From Kitasatospora aureofaciens (lineage in GTDB: Bacteria > Actinomycetota > Actinomycetes > Streptomycetales > Streptomycetaceae), in NCBI GenBank assembly GCA_000720845.1, contig JODU01000012.1, forward strand, positions 341,169-405,168: DNA of 64,000 bases. Direction: 5' to 3'. The notes beneath the pieces were generated by a model. That model had not been told where the DNA came from. It searched no databases and saw only the letters and a list, made by a program, of their open reading frames with translations. Positions 41,101-49,092 of this stretch are shown here, one piece after another. A program made the translations under genes and the position numbers. Numbering within the stretch: the stretch's first letter is position 1; every line of letters begins with the position of its first letter.

Positions 41101-43235
41101 GGATCGCCGGCGCCGACCACTGGGCGGCGATCGAGGACGCGGGCCGACTGCGCGACGCCCTGGGCACGGCGCTGCCCGTCGGTGTGCCGGAGGCCTTCAT
41201 GGAGCCGGTCAAGGACCCGCTCGGCGACCTCCTCGCCCGCCACGCCCGCACCCACGGCCCCCTCACGTCGGTCACCGCTGCGGCCCGTTTCGGTCTGGGC
41301 GTGGCGGTCACCGAGGGCGCCCTGCAGCGGCTCGCGGGGACGGGGCGGGTCGTGCAGGGCGAGTTCCATCCGGCCGGCATCGGCCAGGAGTGGTGCGACG
41401 CGACCGTCCTGCGCAGGCTGCGCCGCCGTTCCCTGGCCGCGCTCCGGCACGAGCTGGAGCCGGTGGCGCCGGCCGCGCTCGGCCAGTTCCTCCCGCAGTG
41501 GCAGCACGTCGGCAAGGGACACACGCTGCGCGGCATCGACGGGCTGGTGCGCGCCGTCGAGCAGTTGCAGGGGGCCTCCGTGCCCGCCTCCGCCCTGGAG
41601 AAGCTGGTCCTCCCCTCCCGCGTGGCGCACTACAACCCGGCGATGCTGGACGAGCTGACGGCAGCGGGTGAGGTGGTGTGGGCCGGAGCGGGTTCGCTGC
41701 CCGGCAAGGACGGCTGGGTCTCCCTCTACCTCGCGGACGCGGCCCCGCTGCTCCTGCCGCCCCCGCACCCCCTGGAGACGACCGCCCTGCACGAATCCGT
41801 GCTGAGCACGCTCTCGGGCGGGTACGGCCTGTTCTTCCGCCAGATCGCCGACCAGGTCCGCGCCACCACCCACCCGGAGGCCACCGATCCGCAGCTGGCC
41901 GACGCCCTGTGGGACCTCGCCTGGTCCGGACGGCTGACGAACGACACGCTCGCGCCCCTGCGCTCCCTGCTGGGCTCCGGGCGCACCGCGGGCTCCACGG
42001 CCCACCGTGCCAAGCGCGCGGTGCCCCGCGGGCGGTACGGCTCGCTGACGGCCGCCGCCCGCCCGGCGTCCCGCACCGGCCCGCCGACGGTCGCGGGCCG
42101 CTGGTCGCTGCTCCCGGCCCGCGAGGCCGACGGCACGGTGCGGGCCCACGCGCTGGCCCGCACGCTGCTCGACCGGCACGGCGTGGTGACCCGGGGCGCC
42201 GTCGCCGCGGAGGGCGTCGAGGGCGGCTTCTCGGCGGTGTACCGGATCCTGGCCGCGTTCGAGGAGAGCGGCCAGGCCCGGCGCGGTTACGTGGTGGAGG
42301 GGCTGGGGGCGGCGCAGTTCGCCATGGAGGGCGCCGTGGACCGGCTGCGTGCCGTGGCGAACGCGCGCGAGCGCGGTGACGGCCCGGCAGGGCCGGAGGA
42401 AGCCACGCGCGGCGGCTTCGCGAACCGGCCCGCACCCGGCGGCTCCGCCGAAGGAACCGGCGACTCCTCCCTCGACCCCTTCGGCCCGCTCGGCCCCCTG
42501 GACCCCTTCGGCGACCCCGCGTCCAGCAGCAGCCCCAAGAACCCCGCCGCCGCCCCGCCCCCCTACACCGACTTCCCCGACTTCGCCGCCCCCGGCGGCC
42601 CGGGAGGCCATGGGAGCCGTGGAAGCCAGGAAGGCCCTGGAGGCCCGGCACCCTTCGACGACGTCTTCGCCGACCCCGACCGACTGGGTCGTTCCCCCTC
42701 CCGGGGCGACTACATCTCCCCTCGCGACCATGCCGAGCCGGGCGCCGGCGGCCCGCGCGGGGGTGGCGCCCACGGAGGCTTCGAAGGCCCGCGTGGCCGG
42801 TACGACGCCGGATTCCCCGGCCGTCGCTCCCGCGGCGCTGACGGTCCGCGGGCCGTCGTCCTGGCCGCCGCCGACCCGGCGAACGCGTACGGTGCGGCCC
42901 TCGGCTGGCCCGAGCCGCCGGCCGGCGCCACGCACAAGCCCGGCCGCAAGGCGGGCTCCCTGGTGGTGCTCGTCGAGGGCGAACCGGCGCTCTACATGGA
43001 GCGCGGGGGCAAGACGCTCCTGCTGTGGCCCTCCGACGCCGACCGGCTGCCCACGGAGGACCCGCGTCTGCGAGCCGCCGCCGAGGCCCTGGCGGAGGCT
43101 GCCCGCGCCGGTTCCCTCGGCACGGTCACGGTGGAGCGCGTCAACGGCACGGCGGCCCTGACCTCGCCCTTCGGCCCCCTCCTGGAGGGAGCGGGGTTCA
43201 TCGCCACCCCGCGCGGTCTGCGCATCAGGGCCTGA
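38133..43235 (+). CDS. lhr: Lhr-family ATP-dependent superfamily 2 DNA helicase
   Basis: 1700 aa. A 3'-5' helicase linked to DNA repair. Walker A APTGSGKT at 48-55, LDEVHAV, LSATVRP and QRVGRAGHQ mark the two RecA folds. The winged-helix and Lhr core follow, then the long Lhr C-terminal extension. Residues of roughly 1430-1570 are a low-complexity Gly/Pro/Ser/Asp linker (DPFGPLGPLDPFG). ATG 38133 is chosen because no ribosome binding site precedes it and the PafBC-like promoter would start transcription exactly there; GTG 38118 is the alternative. It is followed 18 bp later by a Nei-type glycosylase. Confidence 0.93.
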   Translation: MVSSAHRALDGFSPATRGWFTGAFSTPTSAQAGAWQAISQGSDVLVVAPTGSGKTLAAFLAALDQLTSTPPPADPKKRCRVLYVSPLKALAVDVERNLRSPLTGIRQESVRLGLPEPEVKVGIRSGDTPAAERRALSTRPPDILITTPESLFLMLTSATRDALTGIETVILDEVHAVAGTKRGAHLALTLERLDELLPKPARRIGLSATVRPVDEVARFLAPRGRVEIVQPESGKEFDLSVVVPVEDLGELGGSPVADGNEGAERPSIWPHVEERITDLVQSHRSTIVFANSRRLAERLCNRLNEIAYERATGEPLDEHHSPAELMGGSGAAQGAPPVIARAHHGSVSKEQRALVEEDLKAGRLPAVVATSSLELGIDMGAVDLVIQVESPPSVASGLQRVGRAGHQVGAVSTGVVFPKYRGDLVQSAVVTERMRSGAIEALRIPANPLDVLAQQVVAMTALDTWQVDDLLATVRRAAPFASLPESAFTAVLDMLAGRYPSDAFAELRPRVVWDRIAGTVTGRPGAQRLAVTSGGTIPDRGLFGVFLAGADPKKGGGRVGELDEEMVYESRVGDVFTLGTSSWRIEDITRDRVLVSPAPGVPGRLPFWKGDQLGRPLELGRALGAFLREVGSLSKEDARLRLVTAGLDAWAADNVLSYLDEQREACGHVPDDRTIVVERFRDELGDWRVVVHSPFGAQVHAPWALALGARLSERYGMDAQVMHADDGIVLRLPDADLMGLDFLDQDPAKPGLEYDAEKAPVGAADVVFDKGEVDRVVTDQVGGSALFASRFRECAARALLLPRRSPGKRTPLWQQRQRAAQLLEVASEYGSFPIVLEAVRECLQDVFDVPGLVELMGDLEARKVRLVEVTTPEPSPFARSLLFGYVAQFLYEGDSPLAERRAAALSLDSRLLAELLGQAELRELLDAEVLTELERELQWLTEDRRVKDPEGVADLLRVLGPLTDAELAERGAEPQWAPELAAARRAIRVRIAGADHWAAIEDAGRLRDALGTALPVGVPEAFMEPVKDPLGDLLARHARTHGPLTSVTAAARFGLGVAVTEGALQRLAGTGRVVQGEFHPAGIGQEWCDATVLRRLRRRSLAALRHELEPVAPAALGQFLPQWQHVGKGHTLRGIDGLVRAVEQLQGASVPASALEKLVLPSRVAHYNPAMLDELTAAGEVVWAGAGSLPGKDGWVSLYLADAAPLLLPPPHPLETTALHESVLSTLSGGYGLFFRQIADQVRATTHPEATDPQLADALWDLAWSGRLTNDTLAPLRSLLGSGRTAGSTAHRAKRAVPRGRYGSLTAAARPASRTGPPTVAGRWSLLPAREADGTVRAHALARTLLDRHGVVTRGAVAAEGVEGGFSAVYRILAAFEESGQARRGYVVEGLGAAQFAMEGAVDRLRAVANARERGDGPAGPEEATRGGFANRPAPGGSAEGTGDSSLDPFGPLGPLDPFGDPASSSSPKNPAAAPPPYTDFPDFAAPGGPGGHGSRGSQEGPGGPAPFDDVFADPDRLGRSPSRGDYISPRDHAEPGAGGPRGGGAHGGFEGPRGRYDAGFPGRRSRGADGPRAVVLAAADPANAYGAALGWPEPPAGATHKPGRKAGSLVVLVEGEPALYMERGGKTLLLWPSDADRLPTEDPRLRAAAEALAEAARAGSLGTVTVERVNGTAALTSPFGPLLEGAGFIATPRGLRIRA

Positions 43236-43253
43236 CCCTGTCACCCTTGAGCC

Positions 43254-44084
43254 ATGCCCGAAGGAGACACGGTCTGGCAGGCGGCGCGAAGGCTGCACGA
43301 CGCCCTCGCGGGGCAGGTGCTGACCCGCAGCGACTTCCGCGTGCCCCGGTACGCCACGGTCGACCTCACCGGCCGCGCCGTCCTGGACGTCACCCCGCGC
43401 GGCAAGCATCTGCTCACCCGTGTCGAGGGCGGCCTGACGGTGCACTCGCACCTGCGGATGGACGGTTCCTGGAAGGTCTTCGCGCCCGGCCGGCGCTGGA
43501 GCGGCGGCCCCGCGCACCAGATCAGGGTGGTCCTCGGCACCGCCGACCGCACGGCCGTCGGCTACCGTCTCCCGGTGCTGGACATCCTGCGCACCGGTGA
43601 CGAGCAGCGCGCCGTCGGCCATCTCGGCCCCGACCTGCTCGGCCCCGACTGGGACCCGGCGCGGGCCCTGGACAACCTGTGCGCGGACCCCGCCCGCCCG
43701 CTCGGCGAGGCCCTGCTGGACCAGCGCAATCTCGCCGGTATCGGCAATGTCTACAAGAGCGAGCTGTGCTTCCTGCTGGGCGTCACGCCCTGGCTGCCGG
43801 TCGGTGCGCTGCCCGCCGACCGGGCCGCGTTGCTGCCGACGCTCGCGAAGAAGCTCCTGGAGGCCAACCGTGACCGCCCGGTCCGCCGCACCACGGGCCT
43901 GCGCGGCCAGGACCTGTTCGTGTACGGCCGGGCGTCCCGCCCCTGCCTGCGCTGCGGCACGTCGGTCCGGGTGGCCGACCAGGGCGACGGCTCCCGCGAG
44001 CGCCCCACCTACTGGTGCCCCGCCTGCCAGAGCGGGCCCGCCCCGCGCCCGGGCGGCGTCGCCGGTGCCCGAGCACGGCGCTGA
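43254..44084 (+). CDS. nei: Endonuclease VIII-type DNA glycosylase (Nei2 family)
   Basis: 276 aa. MPEGDTVWQAARRL begins with the catalytic Pro2 and Glu3 of the Fpg/Nei family. The helix-two-turn-helix part has LLDQRNLAGIGNVYKSELCF, and a C-terminal zinc finger is seen in CLRCGT and CPACQ. It removes oxidised pyrimidines and nicks the abasic site. It lies 18 bp after lhr and is almost certainly in the same operon; lhr-nei pairing is known in actinobacteria. Confidence 0.93.
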   Translation: MPEGDTVWQAARRLHDALAGQVLTRSDFRVPRYATVDLTGRAVLDVTPRGKHLLTRVEGGLTVHSHLRMDGSWKVFAPGRRWSGGPAHQIRVVLGTADRTAVGYRLPVLDILRTGDEQRAVGHLGPDLLGPDWDPARALDNLCADPARPLGEALLDQRNLAGIGNVYKSELCFLLGVTPWLPVGALPADRAALLPTLAKKLLEANRDRPVRRTTGLRGQDLFVYGRASRPCLRCGTSVRVADQGDGSRERPTYWCPACQSGPAPRPGGVAGARARR

Positions 44085-44111
44085 GGAAGGCCGGGAAGCC
44101 GCGGGTGCGGC

Positions 44112-44600
44112 TCAGCCGGCGGCGAGCAGCGCGTCCATCTGGCCGGCCGCCTCGCGCAGGCCATCCTCCATGCCCATCGTCATGAGCTGGTCCATCTGCT
44201 CCCTGGTGTCGAAGACCGCGCGCAGCTCCATCCGGGTGCCGCCGTCGCGCTCGGTGAGAGTGACCCGGTTCGCGGTCGTCGGCATCGCGGCGTTCGGCAC
44301 CCCGTCCTCGTCGGCGAACCCGTCGGTGAACTCCAGCGACCGTGGGGCGTCGACCGTGGCCACCCGCCACCAGCCGCGGAACTTCTCGCCTTCCGGGCCG
44401 GTCATGAAGTACGTGACGTCCCCGCCCGGGGTCAGGTCGTGCTCCTCCACCGTCGCCGGGTAGGCCGGCGGACCCCACCAGCGCTCCAGCTGCCGGGGGT
44501 CGGACCACAGCCGCCACACCCGCTCCGCGGGGGCGGCGAAGTCGGCGACCAGGGTGAGGGTGAGGGTGTCGAGGTCCTTGTCCAGGCTGGTGACACTCAT
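44112..44600 (-). CDS. SRPBCC/AHSA1-domain protein
   Basis: 162 aa. DFAAPAERVWRLWSDPRQLE, RWWGPPAYPATVEEHDL and the C-terminal helix MDQLMTMGMEDGLREAAGQM mark an Aha1/START-like fold binding a hydrophobic ligand. AAGGACAG precedes ATG 44600. Such genes often follow an ArsR regulator, absent here. Upstream lies the 37-bp repeat array. Function unknown. Confidence 0.88.
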   Translation of the reverse strand: MSVTSLDKDLDTLTLTLVADFAAPAERVWRLWSDPRQLERWWGPPAYPATVEEHDLTPGGDVTYFMTGPEGEKFRGWWRVATVDAPRSLEFTDGFADEDGVPNAAMPTTANRVTLTERDGGTRMELRAVFDTREQMDQLMTMGMEDGLREAAGQMDALLAAG

Positions 44601-44646
44601 CGGCTCTGTCCTTCCGTGGGTCGGTGCGTTCGGGTGTCGCGGGGCA

Positions 44647-44757
44647 CCCCGCGGCAAAGGTCAGTCCCCGTCCGAGGCCAGTGCCCCGCGGCAAAGGTCA
44701 GTCCCCGTCCGAGGTCAGTGCCCCGCGGCAAAGGTCAGTCCCCGTCCGAGGTCAGTG
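44647..44757. repeat. 37-bp tandem repeat, three units
   Basis: Units start at 44647, 44684 and 44721. Each begins CCCCGCGGCAAAGGTCAG and ends with a GTCAGTG-like motif; only one base differs between units (GCC for GTC in the first). The third unit covers the stop codon of the small leftward gene at 44752, so the duplication probably grew from that gene's 3' end. Confidence 0.92.
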
Positions 44758-45015
44758 CCCGTCCGGGCGGGCCGGCGCCGGTTCTCGCTCCGCCCCGCGC
44801 AGGGCACGCCGCCACCGCCCCGCGCTCAGCGCCCCCGCGGCCCGGCGGGCCGGCACACAGTGCACCGGCAGCACACTCAGCCCCCAGCCACCGACCGCGA
44901 CCGCCCCTTCGAACACCCCGGCGCCGGGCTCCAGCGCCAGACGCAGCACGGCCCACCACCACAGCACGCCGAGGCTCAGCGCGGCAGCCCGGCGAGCCGT
45001 CCGCGCCGAGACCAT
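44752..45015 (-). CDS. Small hypothetical membrane protein downstream of dps
   Basis: 87 aa, unrecognised. It has one or two weak hydrophobic stretches (AALSLGVLWWWAVLRLAL and FEGAVAVGGWGLSVLPVHCV) in an arginine-rich context. ATG 45015 lies six bases after the dps stop and would be translationally coupled. Its stop falls inside the last unit of the 37-bp repeat. Composition is consistent with coding but the call is not certain. Confidence 0.6.
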   Translation of the reverse strand: MVSARTARRAAALSLGVLWWWAVLRLALEPGAGVFEGAVAVGGWGLSVLPVHCVPARRAAGALSAGRWRRALRGAEREPAPARPDGH

Positions 45016-45021
45016 CCCGCG

Positions 45022-45492
45022 TCATCCGTTTTCGGCCTGGAACATCCAATGCTGCTTCTCGAGATCGGCCGTGATCTGGATGAAGATGTCCTGGCTCACG
45101 GGATCGGGATCACCGCTCGCCGCGATCCGCTCGCGCATCCGCCCGATCACCGCGCCCAGCGCGTCCACCATGGTCTGTACGGCGGTCGTGTCGTCGACCC
45201 AGCCCTCGGGGGTCACGTCGATGCCGCTGCCGACGGCGACCGTCGCGGCCCGTCCGTCCGGGGAGACGCCGAGCGCCGAGGCACGTTCCGCCACGGTGTC
45301 CGAGTGGGTGCGGGCGGTGCCGACCAGTTCGTCCAGCTGGAGATGTACGGAGCGGAAGCGGGGGCCCACCACGTTCCAGTGGATCTGCTTCGCCACCAGT
45401 GCCAGGTCGACCAGGTCGACGAGGGCGCCCTGCAACGCCTCCGAGACGGTCTTCAGGTCCGCGTCGGACAACGGGCTCTTCACGACGTACAT
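45022..45492 (-). CDS. dps: Dps-family ferritin-like protein
   Basis: 156 aa. Iron-storage dodecamer protecting DNA from oxidants. The ferroxidase motif is KQIHWNVVGPRFRSVHLQLDE-like (given in part as AKQIHWNVVGPRF), with Asp/Glu ligands in HLQLDELV and TVAERASALG. GGAGG precedes ATG 45492. S. coelicolor has several Dps proteins that are osmotically and developmentally induced; this one lies next to clgR. Confidence 0.93.
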   Translation of the reverse strand: MYVVKSPLSDADLKTVSEALQGALVDLVDLALVAKQIHWNVVGPRFRSVHLQLDELVGTARTHSDTVAERASALGVSPDGRAATVAVGSGIDVTPEGWVDDTTAVQTMVDALGAVIGRMRERIAASGDPDPVSQDIFIQITADLEKQHWMFQAENG

Positions 45493-45623
45493 CCACGCCT
45501 CCGTCGGTTCGCCCCCCGGCCATCTCCCTCCACGATGACCGCACCCCCACGGACCGGCAAACCGGGCGACCGCACCGCCGACGGCACCCACGCCCCACCC
45601 ACCCGGGGCGCACCCGGGCATGC

Positions 45624-45675
45624 GAAAACCCCGGCCTCGTCCCTCCGGTACTCCGGAGCGCCCCCGGCCGGGGTC
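45624..45675 (-). terminator. Terminator after clgR
   Basis: Reading leftward, CCCCGGCC and its complement form an outer stem around an inner CTCCGGAGTACCGGAG hairpin, followed by TTTTC. It ends the clgR transcript before dps. Confidence 0.7.
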
Positions 45676-45699
45676 TCACACGCACACGTTCTCGGGCGC

Positions 45700-46080
45700 T
45701 CAGGCGGCGACGACGTCCACTGCCTCGGCGGGCGCCTTGATGGTCACCCGTTCCGGTGGTACGCCGGTCACCGAGACGGAACCCAGCATCGGGCGCACCG
45801 GTGCCGGTACGGTCTCGCTGGGCGTCGCCGCAGCGGACTGGGCCAGCTCGGCGAGGGCGAGTTCGTCGCTCACTTCCCGCATGAGCTCGGACATCCGTAC
45901 GTCCAGCGCGTCGCAGATGGCGGAGAGCAGCTCGGAAGAAGCCTCCTTCTGCCCCCGCTCCACCTCGGAGAGATAGCCGAGTGAGACTCGGGCGGACGAG
46001 GAGACTTCGCGCAGAGTACGGCCCTGGCGTTGGCGCTGCCGACGCAGCACGTCACCCAGCAGGCGACGGAGCAGAATCAT
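45700..46080 (-). CDS. clgR: ClgR-type XRE transcriptional activator
   Basis: 126 aa. The helix-turn-helix is RQGRTLREVSSSARVSLGYL, followed by SEVERGQKEASSELLSAICD, which is highly characteristic of ClgR, activator of clp and lon protease genes. The C-terminal tail ends in Val-Val-Ala-Ala, a likely Clp-degradation tag. GGAGGG precedes ATG 46080; the upstream extension is discarded. Confidence 0.9.
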   Translation of the reverse strand: MILLRRLLGDVLRRQRQRQGRTLREVSSSARVSLGYLSEVERGQKEASSELLSAICDALDVRMSELMREVSDELALAELAQSAAATPSETVPAPVRPMLGSVSVTGVPPERVTIKAPAEAVDVVAA

Positions 46081-46189
46081 CGGTGGCTCCCTCCTCGGAC
46101 CGTGTAACCGCATCCTTCACGCCCCACCGTACCGCCTCGCGCCGCGGCCGTGCGGGGAGCGATGTCGTGTTCACTCAGGGCTGCAAACA

Positions 46190-46735
46190 TCAAAACCCCC
46201 CGTTCCGTTCCGTATCCTGTGCCCGCTCATTCCCGGTCTGTTCGCTCGCAAGCTCCCTCAGAAGAAGCGCGAGTACGCTCCGTACACTCTCCATACGAAT
46301 TTCCGCGCGGTCGCCGTTCAACCGCAGCGCCTCCACTTTTCCGCCATCGGCGCAACCCCGCCCGGCCCCGGAAGGCCCTGCCACGGCCACGAAGACGGTC
46401 CCCACGGGCTGCCCGTCCTGCGGATCCGGACCGGCGACGCCCGTCGTCGCGATGCCCCAGTCGGCGCCCAGCGACGTGCGCACGCCTGCCGCCATCTGGG
46501 CGGCGACCTGCGGATCCACGGCTCCGCGCGCCGCGAGCAGCTCCCCGTCGACGCCGAGCAGCTCCTGCTTCAGTTGCGTCGCGTAGGCGGTCACGGAGCC
46601 CCGGAAGGCCTTGGACGCTCCCGGGACCGCCGTGAGCGCCGCAGCGACCATTCCACCGGTCAGTGACTCGGCGACCGCGAGGGTCTCGCCCTTGACCGTG
46701 AGTAGTCGCACCACGTCGGCGGCCGTGGAACTCAA
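46190..46735 (-). CDS. cinA: CinA C-terminal (PncC-type nicotinamide-nucleotide amidohydrolase) protein
   Basis: 181 aa, the stand-alone C-terminal domain: LAVAESLTGGMVAAALTAVP, FRGSVTAYATQLKQELLGV, IATTGVAGPDPQDGQPVG. It deamidates nicotinamide mononucleotide in the pyridine-nucleotide cycle. The N-terminal MoCF-like domain of larger CinA proteins is absent. It starts at TTG 46735, overlapping the pgsA stop (TTGA), with GAGGGAAGG upstream, so it is translationally coupled. Confidence 0.9.
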   Translation of the reverse strand: MSSTAADVVRLLTVKGETLAVAESLTGGMVAAALTAVPGASKAFRGSVTAYATQLKQELLGVDGELLAARGAVDPQVAAQMAAGVRTSLGADWGIATTGVAGPDPQDGQPVGTVFVAVAGPSGAGRGCADGGKVEALRLNGDRAEIRMESVRSVLALLLRELASEQTGNERAQDTERNGGF

Positions 46736-47523
46736 CCTTCCCTCTCCTCCAACGCCGCCGCTCTGCGCTCGGCGATTCCCCGGCGCCGCAGCACAATGGC
46801 CTGCTTCACATAGTCCAGTCCGGTCGCCACGGTCAGGACGACCGCCGCGGCCATCACCCAGAACCTCAGGGTGGCCAGGGGCCCCGTCAGCGCCAGGACG
46901 TACATGCCGACGGCGATGCCCTGGGTGAGCGTCTTGAGCTTGCCGCCCCGGCTCGCGGGGATGACGCCATACCGGATGACCACGAAACGCAGGACGGTGA
47001 TCCCGAGTTCCCGGCCGAGGATGACGGCCGTCACCCACCACGGCAGGTCACCCAGCGCGGACAGACAGATGAGCGCCGCGCCCATGATCGCCTTGTCGGC
47101 GATGGGGTCGGCGATCTTCCCGAAGTCGGTGACGAGGTCGTAGGCGCGCGCCAGGTGCCCGTCGAAGAGGTCGGTGATCATGGCGACGGCGAAGGCGGCC
47201 CAGGCGAAGGAGCGCCAGGCCGGGTCGTACCCGCCGTTGCCGAGCATCAGCGCGACGAAGGCCGGCACGAGGAGCAGCCGGAGCATCGTCAGCAGATTGG
47301 CCACGTTCCAGACACTCGCCTGGTTGACGGCCGCGGCCGTGATCTTGCCACCGCGCCCGGCGGCACCGCCCTCGGTCGCGCCCCGCTCCGCCGTGCCCCG
47401 GTCCACGGCGCCCCCCGGGCCCGTACACTCGCCCGGCTCCTGTGCCGCGCCCGAGGCGCCGCGCGGGCCGGCCCTGCGCGCACTGGAGGAGCCGCCCGCC
47501 GCGGACGCCGGGACTCCGGTCAT
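46732..47523 (-). CDS. pgsA: Phosphatidylglycerophosphate synthase-type CDP-alcohol phosphatidyltransferase
   Basis: 263 aa. The CDP-alcohol phosphotransferase motif D-x2-DG-x2-AR...G-x3-D-x3-D is seen in DLFDGHLARAYDLVTDFGKI and ADPIADK. A Gly/Ser/Arg-rich extension of about 60 residues precedes the first membrane helix (NVANLLTMLRLLLVPAFVAL). ATG 47523 overlaps the rimO stop by four bases. It makes phosphatidylglycerophosphate for anionic membrane lipids. Confidence 0.92.
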   Translation of the reverse strand: MTGVPASAAGGSSSARRAGPRGASGAAQEPGECTGPGGAVDRGTAERGATEGGAAGRGGKITAAAVNQASVWNVANLLTMLRLLLVPAFVALMLGNGGYDPAWRSFAWAAFAVAMITDLFDGHLARAYDLVTDFGKIADPIADKAIMGAALICLSALGDLPWWVTAVILGRELGITVLRFVVIRYGVIPASRGGKLKTLTQGIAVGMYVLALTGPLATLRFWVMAAAVVLTVATGLDYVKQAIVLRRRGIAERRAAALEEREG

Positions 47524-49001
47524 CTGCCGGCCTCCTCACTCCACTCGGGCGACCCCAGCAGCGGTTCGGCCACCAGGTCGACACCCTCCGTACCGACCAC
47601 CTTCGCGTCGACCATACGACCGACACTCAGGCCTTCGCCGCTCGTGAGCAGCACCTGGCCGTCCGTCTCCGGCGCCTGGTGCTCCGCGCGGCCGCGGACG
47701 CCGTCGCCCTCGCCGGCGGGGTCGACGGACTCGACGAGTACCCGCACGGTCGCGCCGACGCGCTCGTCGGCCCGCTGTGAGACCAGTTCCTCGGCCAGGC
47801 GGGAGACACGTGCCAGCCGCTCGGCGACGACGTCCTCGTCCAGCTTGTCGCCGTAGGTCGCCGCCTCGGTGCCCTCCTCGGCGGAGTATCCGAAGACGCC
47901 GATGGCGTCCAGCCGGGCGTGGTTCAGGAACCGCTCCAGCTCGGCGAGGTCGGCCTCGGACTCGCCCGGGAAGCCGACGATGAAGTTGGAGCGCACACCC
48001 GCCTCGGGCGCCTTGCTCCGGATGGTGTCCAGGAGCTCCAGGAAGCGGTCGGTGTCGCCGAAGCGGCGCATCGCGCGCAGCACGTTCGGCGCGGAGTGCT
48101 GGAAGGAGAGGTCGAAGTAGGGCACGACCTTCTCGGTGGAGGTCAGCACGTCGATCAGACCGGGGCGCATCTCGGCCGGCTGGAGGTAGCTGACCCGCAC
48201 CCGCTCGATGCCGTCGACGTCGGCCAGGTTCGGCAGCAGCGACTCGAGGAGCCGGATGTCGCCGAGGTCCTTGCCGTAGGAGGTGTTGTTCTCGGAGACC
48301 AGCATGATCTCCTTGACGCCCTGCTCGGCCAGCCACCGCGTCTCGTTCAGCACGTCGCTCGGGCGGCGCGAGACGAAGGAGCCTCGGAAGGACGGGATGG
48401 CGCAGAAGGAGCAGCGCCGGTCGCAGCCGGAGGCGAGCTTCACCGAGGCGACCGGGGAGCCGTCCAGGCGGCGGCGCAGGGGCGCGCGGGGCCCGGAGGC
48501 GGGGGCGACGCCCTCGGGGAGGTCGGTCGGGCCGTGTCCGGGCAGGGCGACGGCGGCCTTGGCCTCCTGCCGCTCGGCGGGGCTGATCGGCAGCAGCTTG
48601 CGCCGGTCGCGCGGGGTGTGGGCGGCGTGGATGCCGCCGTTCAGGATGGTCTGCAGGCGGTCGGAGATGTCGGCGTAGTCGTCGAAGCCCAGGACGCCGT
48701 CGGCCTCCGGGAGGGCGTCGGCCAGCTCCTTGCCGTACCGCTCGGCCATGCAGCCCACCGCCACGACGGCCTGCGTTCTTCCGTGGCCCTTGAGGTCGTT
48801 GGCCTCCAGGAGGGCATCCACGGAGTCCTTCTTGGCGGCCTCGACGAAGCCGCACGTGTTCACGACGGCGACGTCCGCTTCCTCGGCGTCGTCGACGAGC
48901 TTCCAGCCGTCCGCCTCCAGACGGCCTGCGAGCTCCTCCGAGTCCACCTCGTTACGGGCGCAGCCAAGGGTGACGAGTGCGACGGTACGGCTTTCAGGCA
49001 T
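47520..49001 (-). CDS. rimO: Ribosomal protein S12 methylthiotransferase
   Basis: 493 aa. Radical-SAM enzyme adding a methylthio group to Asp of S12. N-terminal VTLGCARNEVDSEELAGRL and VVNTCGFVEAAKKDSVDALL carry cluster cysteines; the CxxxCxxC motif is in ASGCDRRCSFCAIPSFRG, and TRAM follows. An internal insertion of about 60 residues precedes the radical-SAM core. ATG 49001 matches the family start (MPESRTVALVTLGC). First of the rimO-pgsA-cinA operon. Confidence 0.94.
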   Translation of the reverse strand: MPESRTVALVTLGCARNEVDSEELAGRLEADGWKLVDDAEEADVAVVNTCGFVEAAKKDSVDALLEANDLKGHGRTQAVVAVGCMAERYGKELADALPEADGVLGFDDYADISDRLQTILNGGIHAAHTPRDRRKLLPISPAERQEAKAAVALPGHGPTDLPEGVAPASGPRAPLRRRLDGSPVASVKLASGCDRRCSFCAIPSFRGSFVSRRPSDVLNETRWLAEQGVKEIMLVSENNTSYGKDLGDIRLLESLLPNLADVDGIERVRVSYLQPAEMRPGLIDVLTSTEKVVPYFDLSFQHSAPNVLRAMRRFGDTDRFLELLDTIRSKAPEAGVRSNFIVGFPGESEADLAELERFLNHARLDAIGVFGYSAEEGTEAATYGDKLDEDVVAERLARVSRLAEELVSQRADERVGATVRVLVESVDPAGEGDGVRGRAEHQAPETDGQVLLTSGEGLSVGRMVDAKVVGTEGVDLVAEPLLGSPEWSEEAGR

Positions 49002-49092
49002 GGGCTCAAGACTACTTCGTCCCGCCGACAGCCCATGTCGAAGGGGTTGGTCGATCCCGGCCAACCCCGTCCCGACTCGTCCCCGGCGTCCC

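Noticed and set aside
37949..41671. A 1240-codon open frame overlapping the lhr gene in another frame
   Set aside because: Composition is almost entirely Arg/Gly/Ala/Pro, and the real lhr motifs are in the neighbouring frame.
39576..43622. A 1348-codon open frame antisense to lhr
   Set aside because: No recognisable domain and typical of GC-rich antisense shadows.
44647..44757. 37-bp repeats considered as a CRISPR array
   Set aside because: Units are directly adjacent with no unique spacers, and no cas gene is present.
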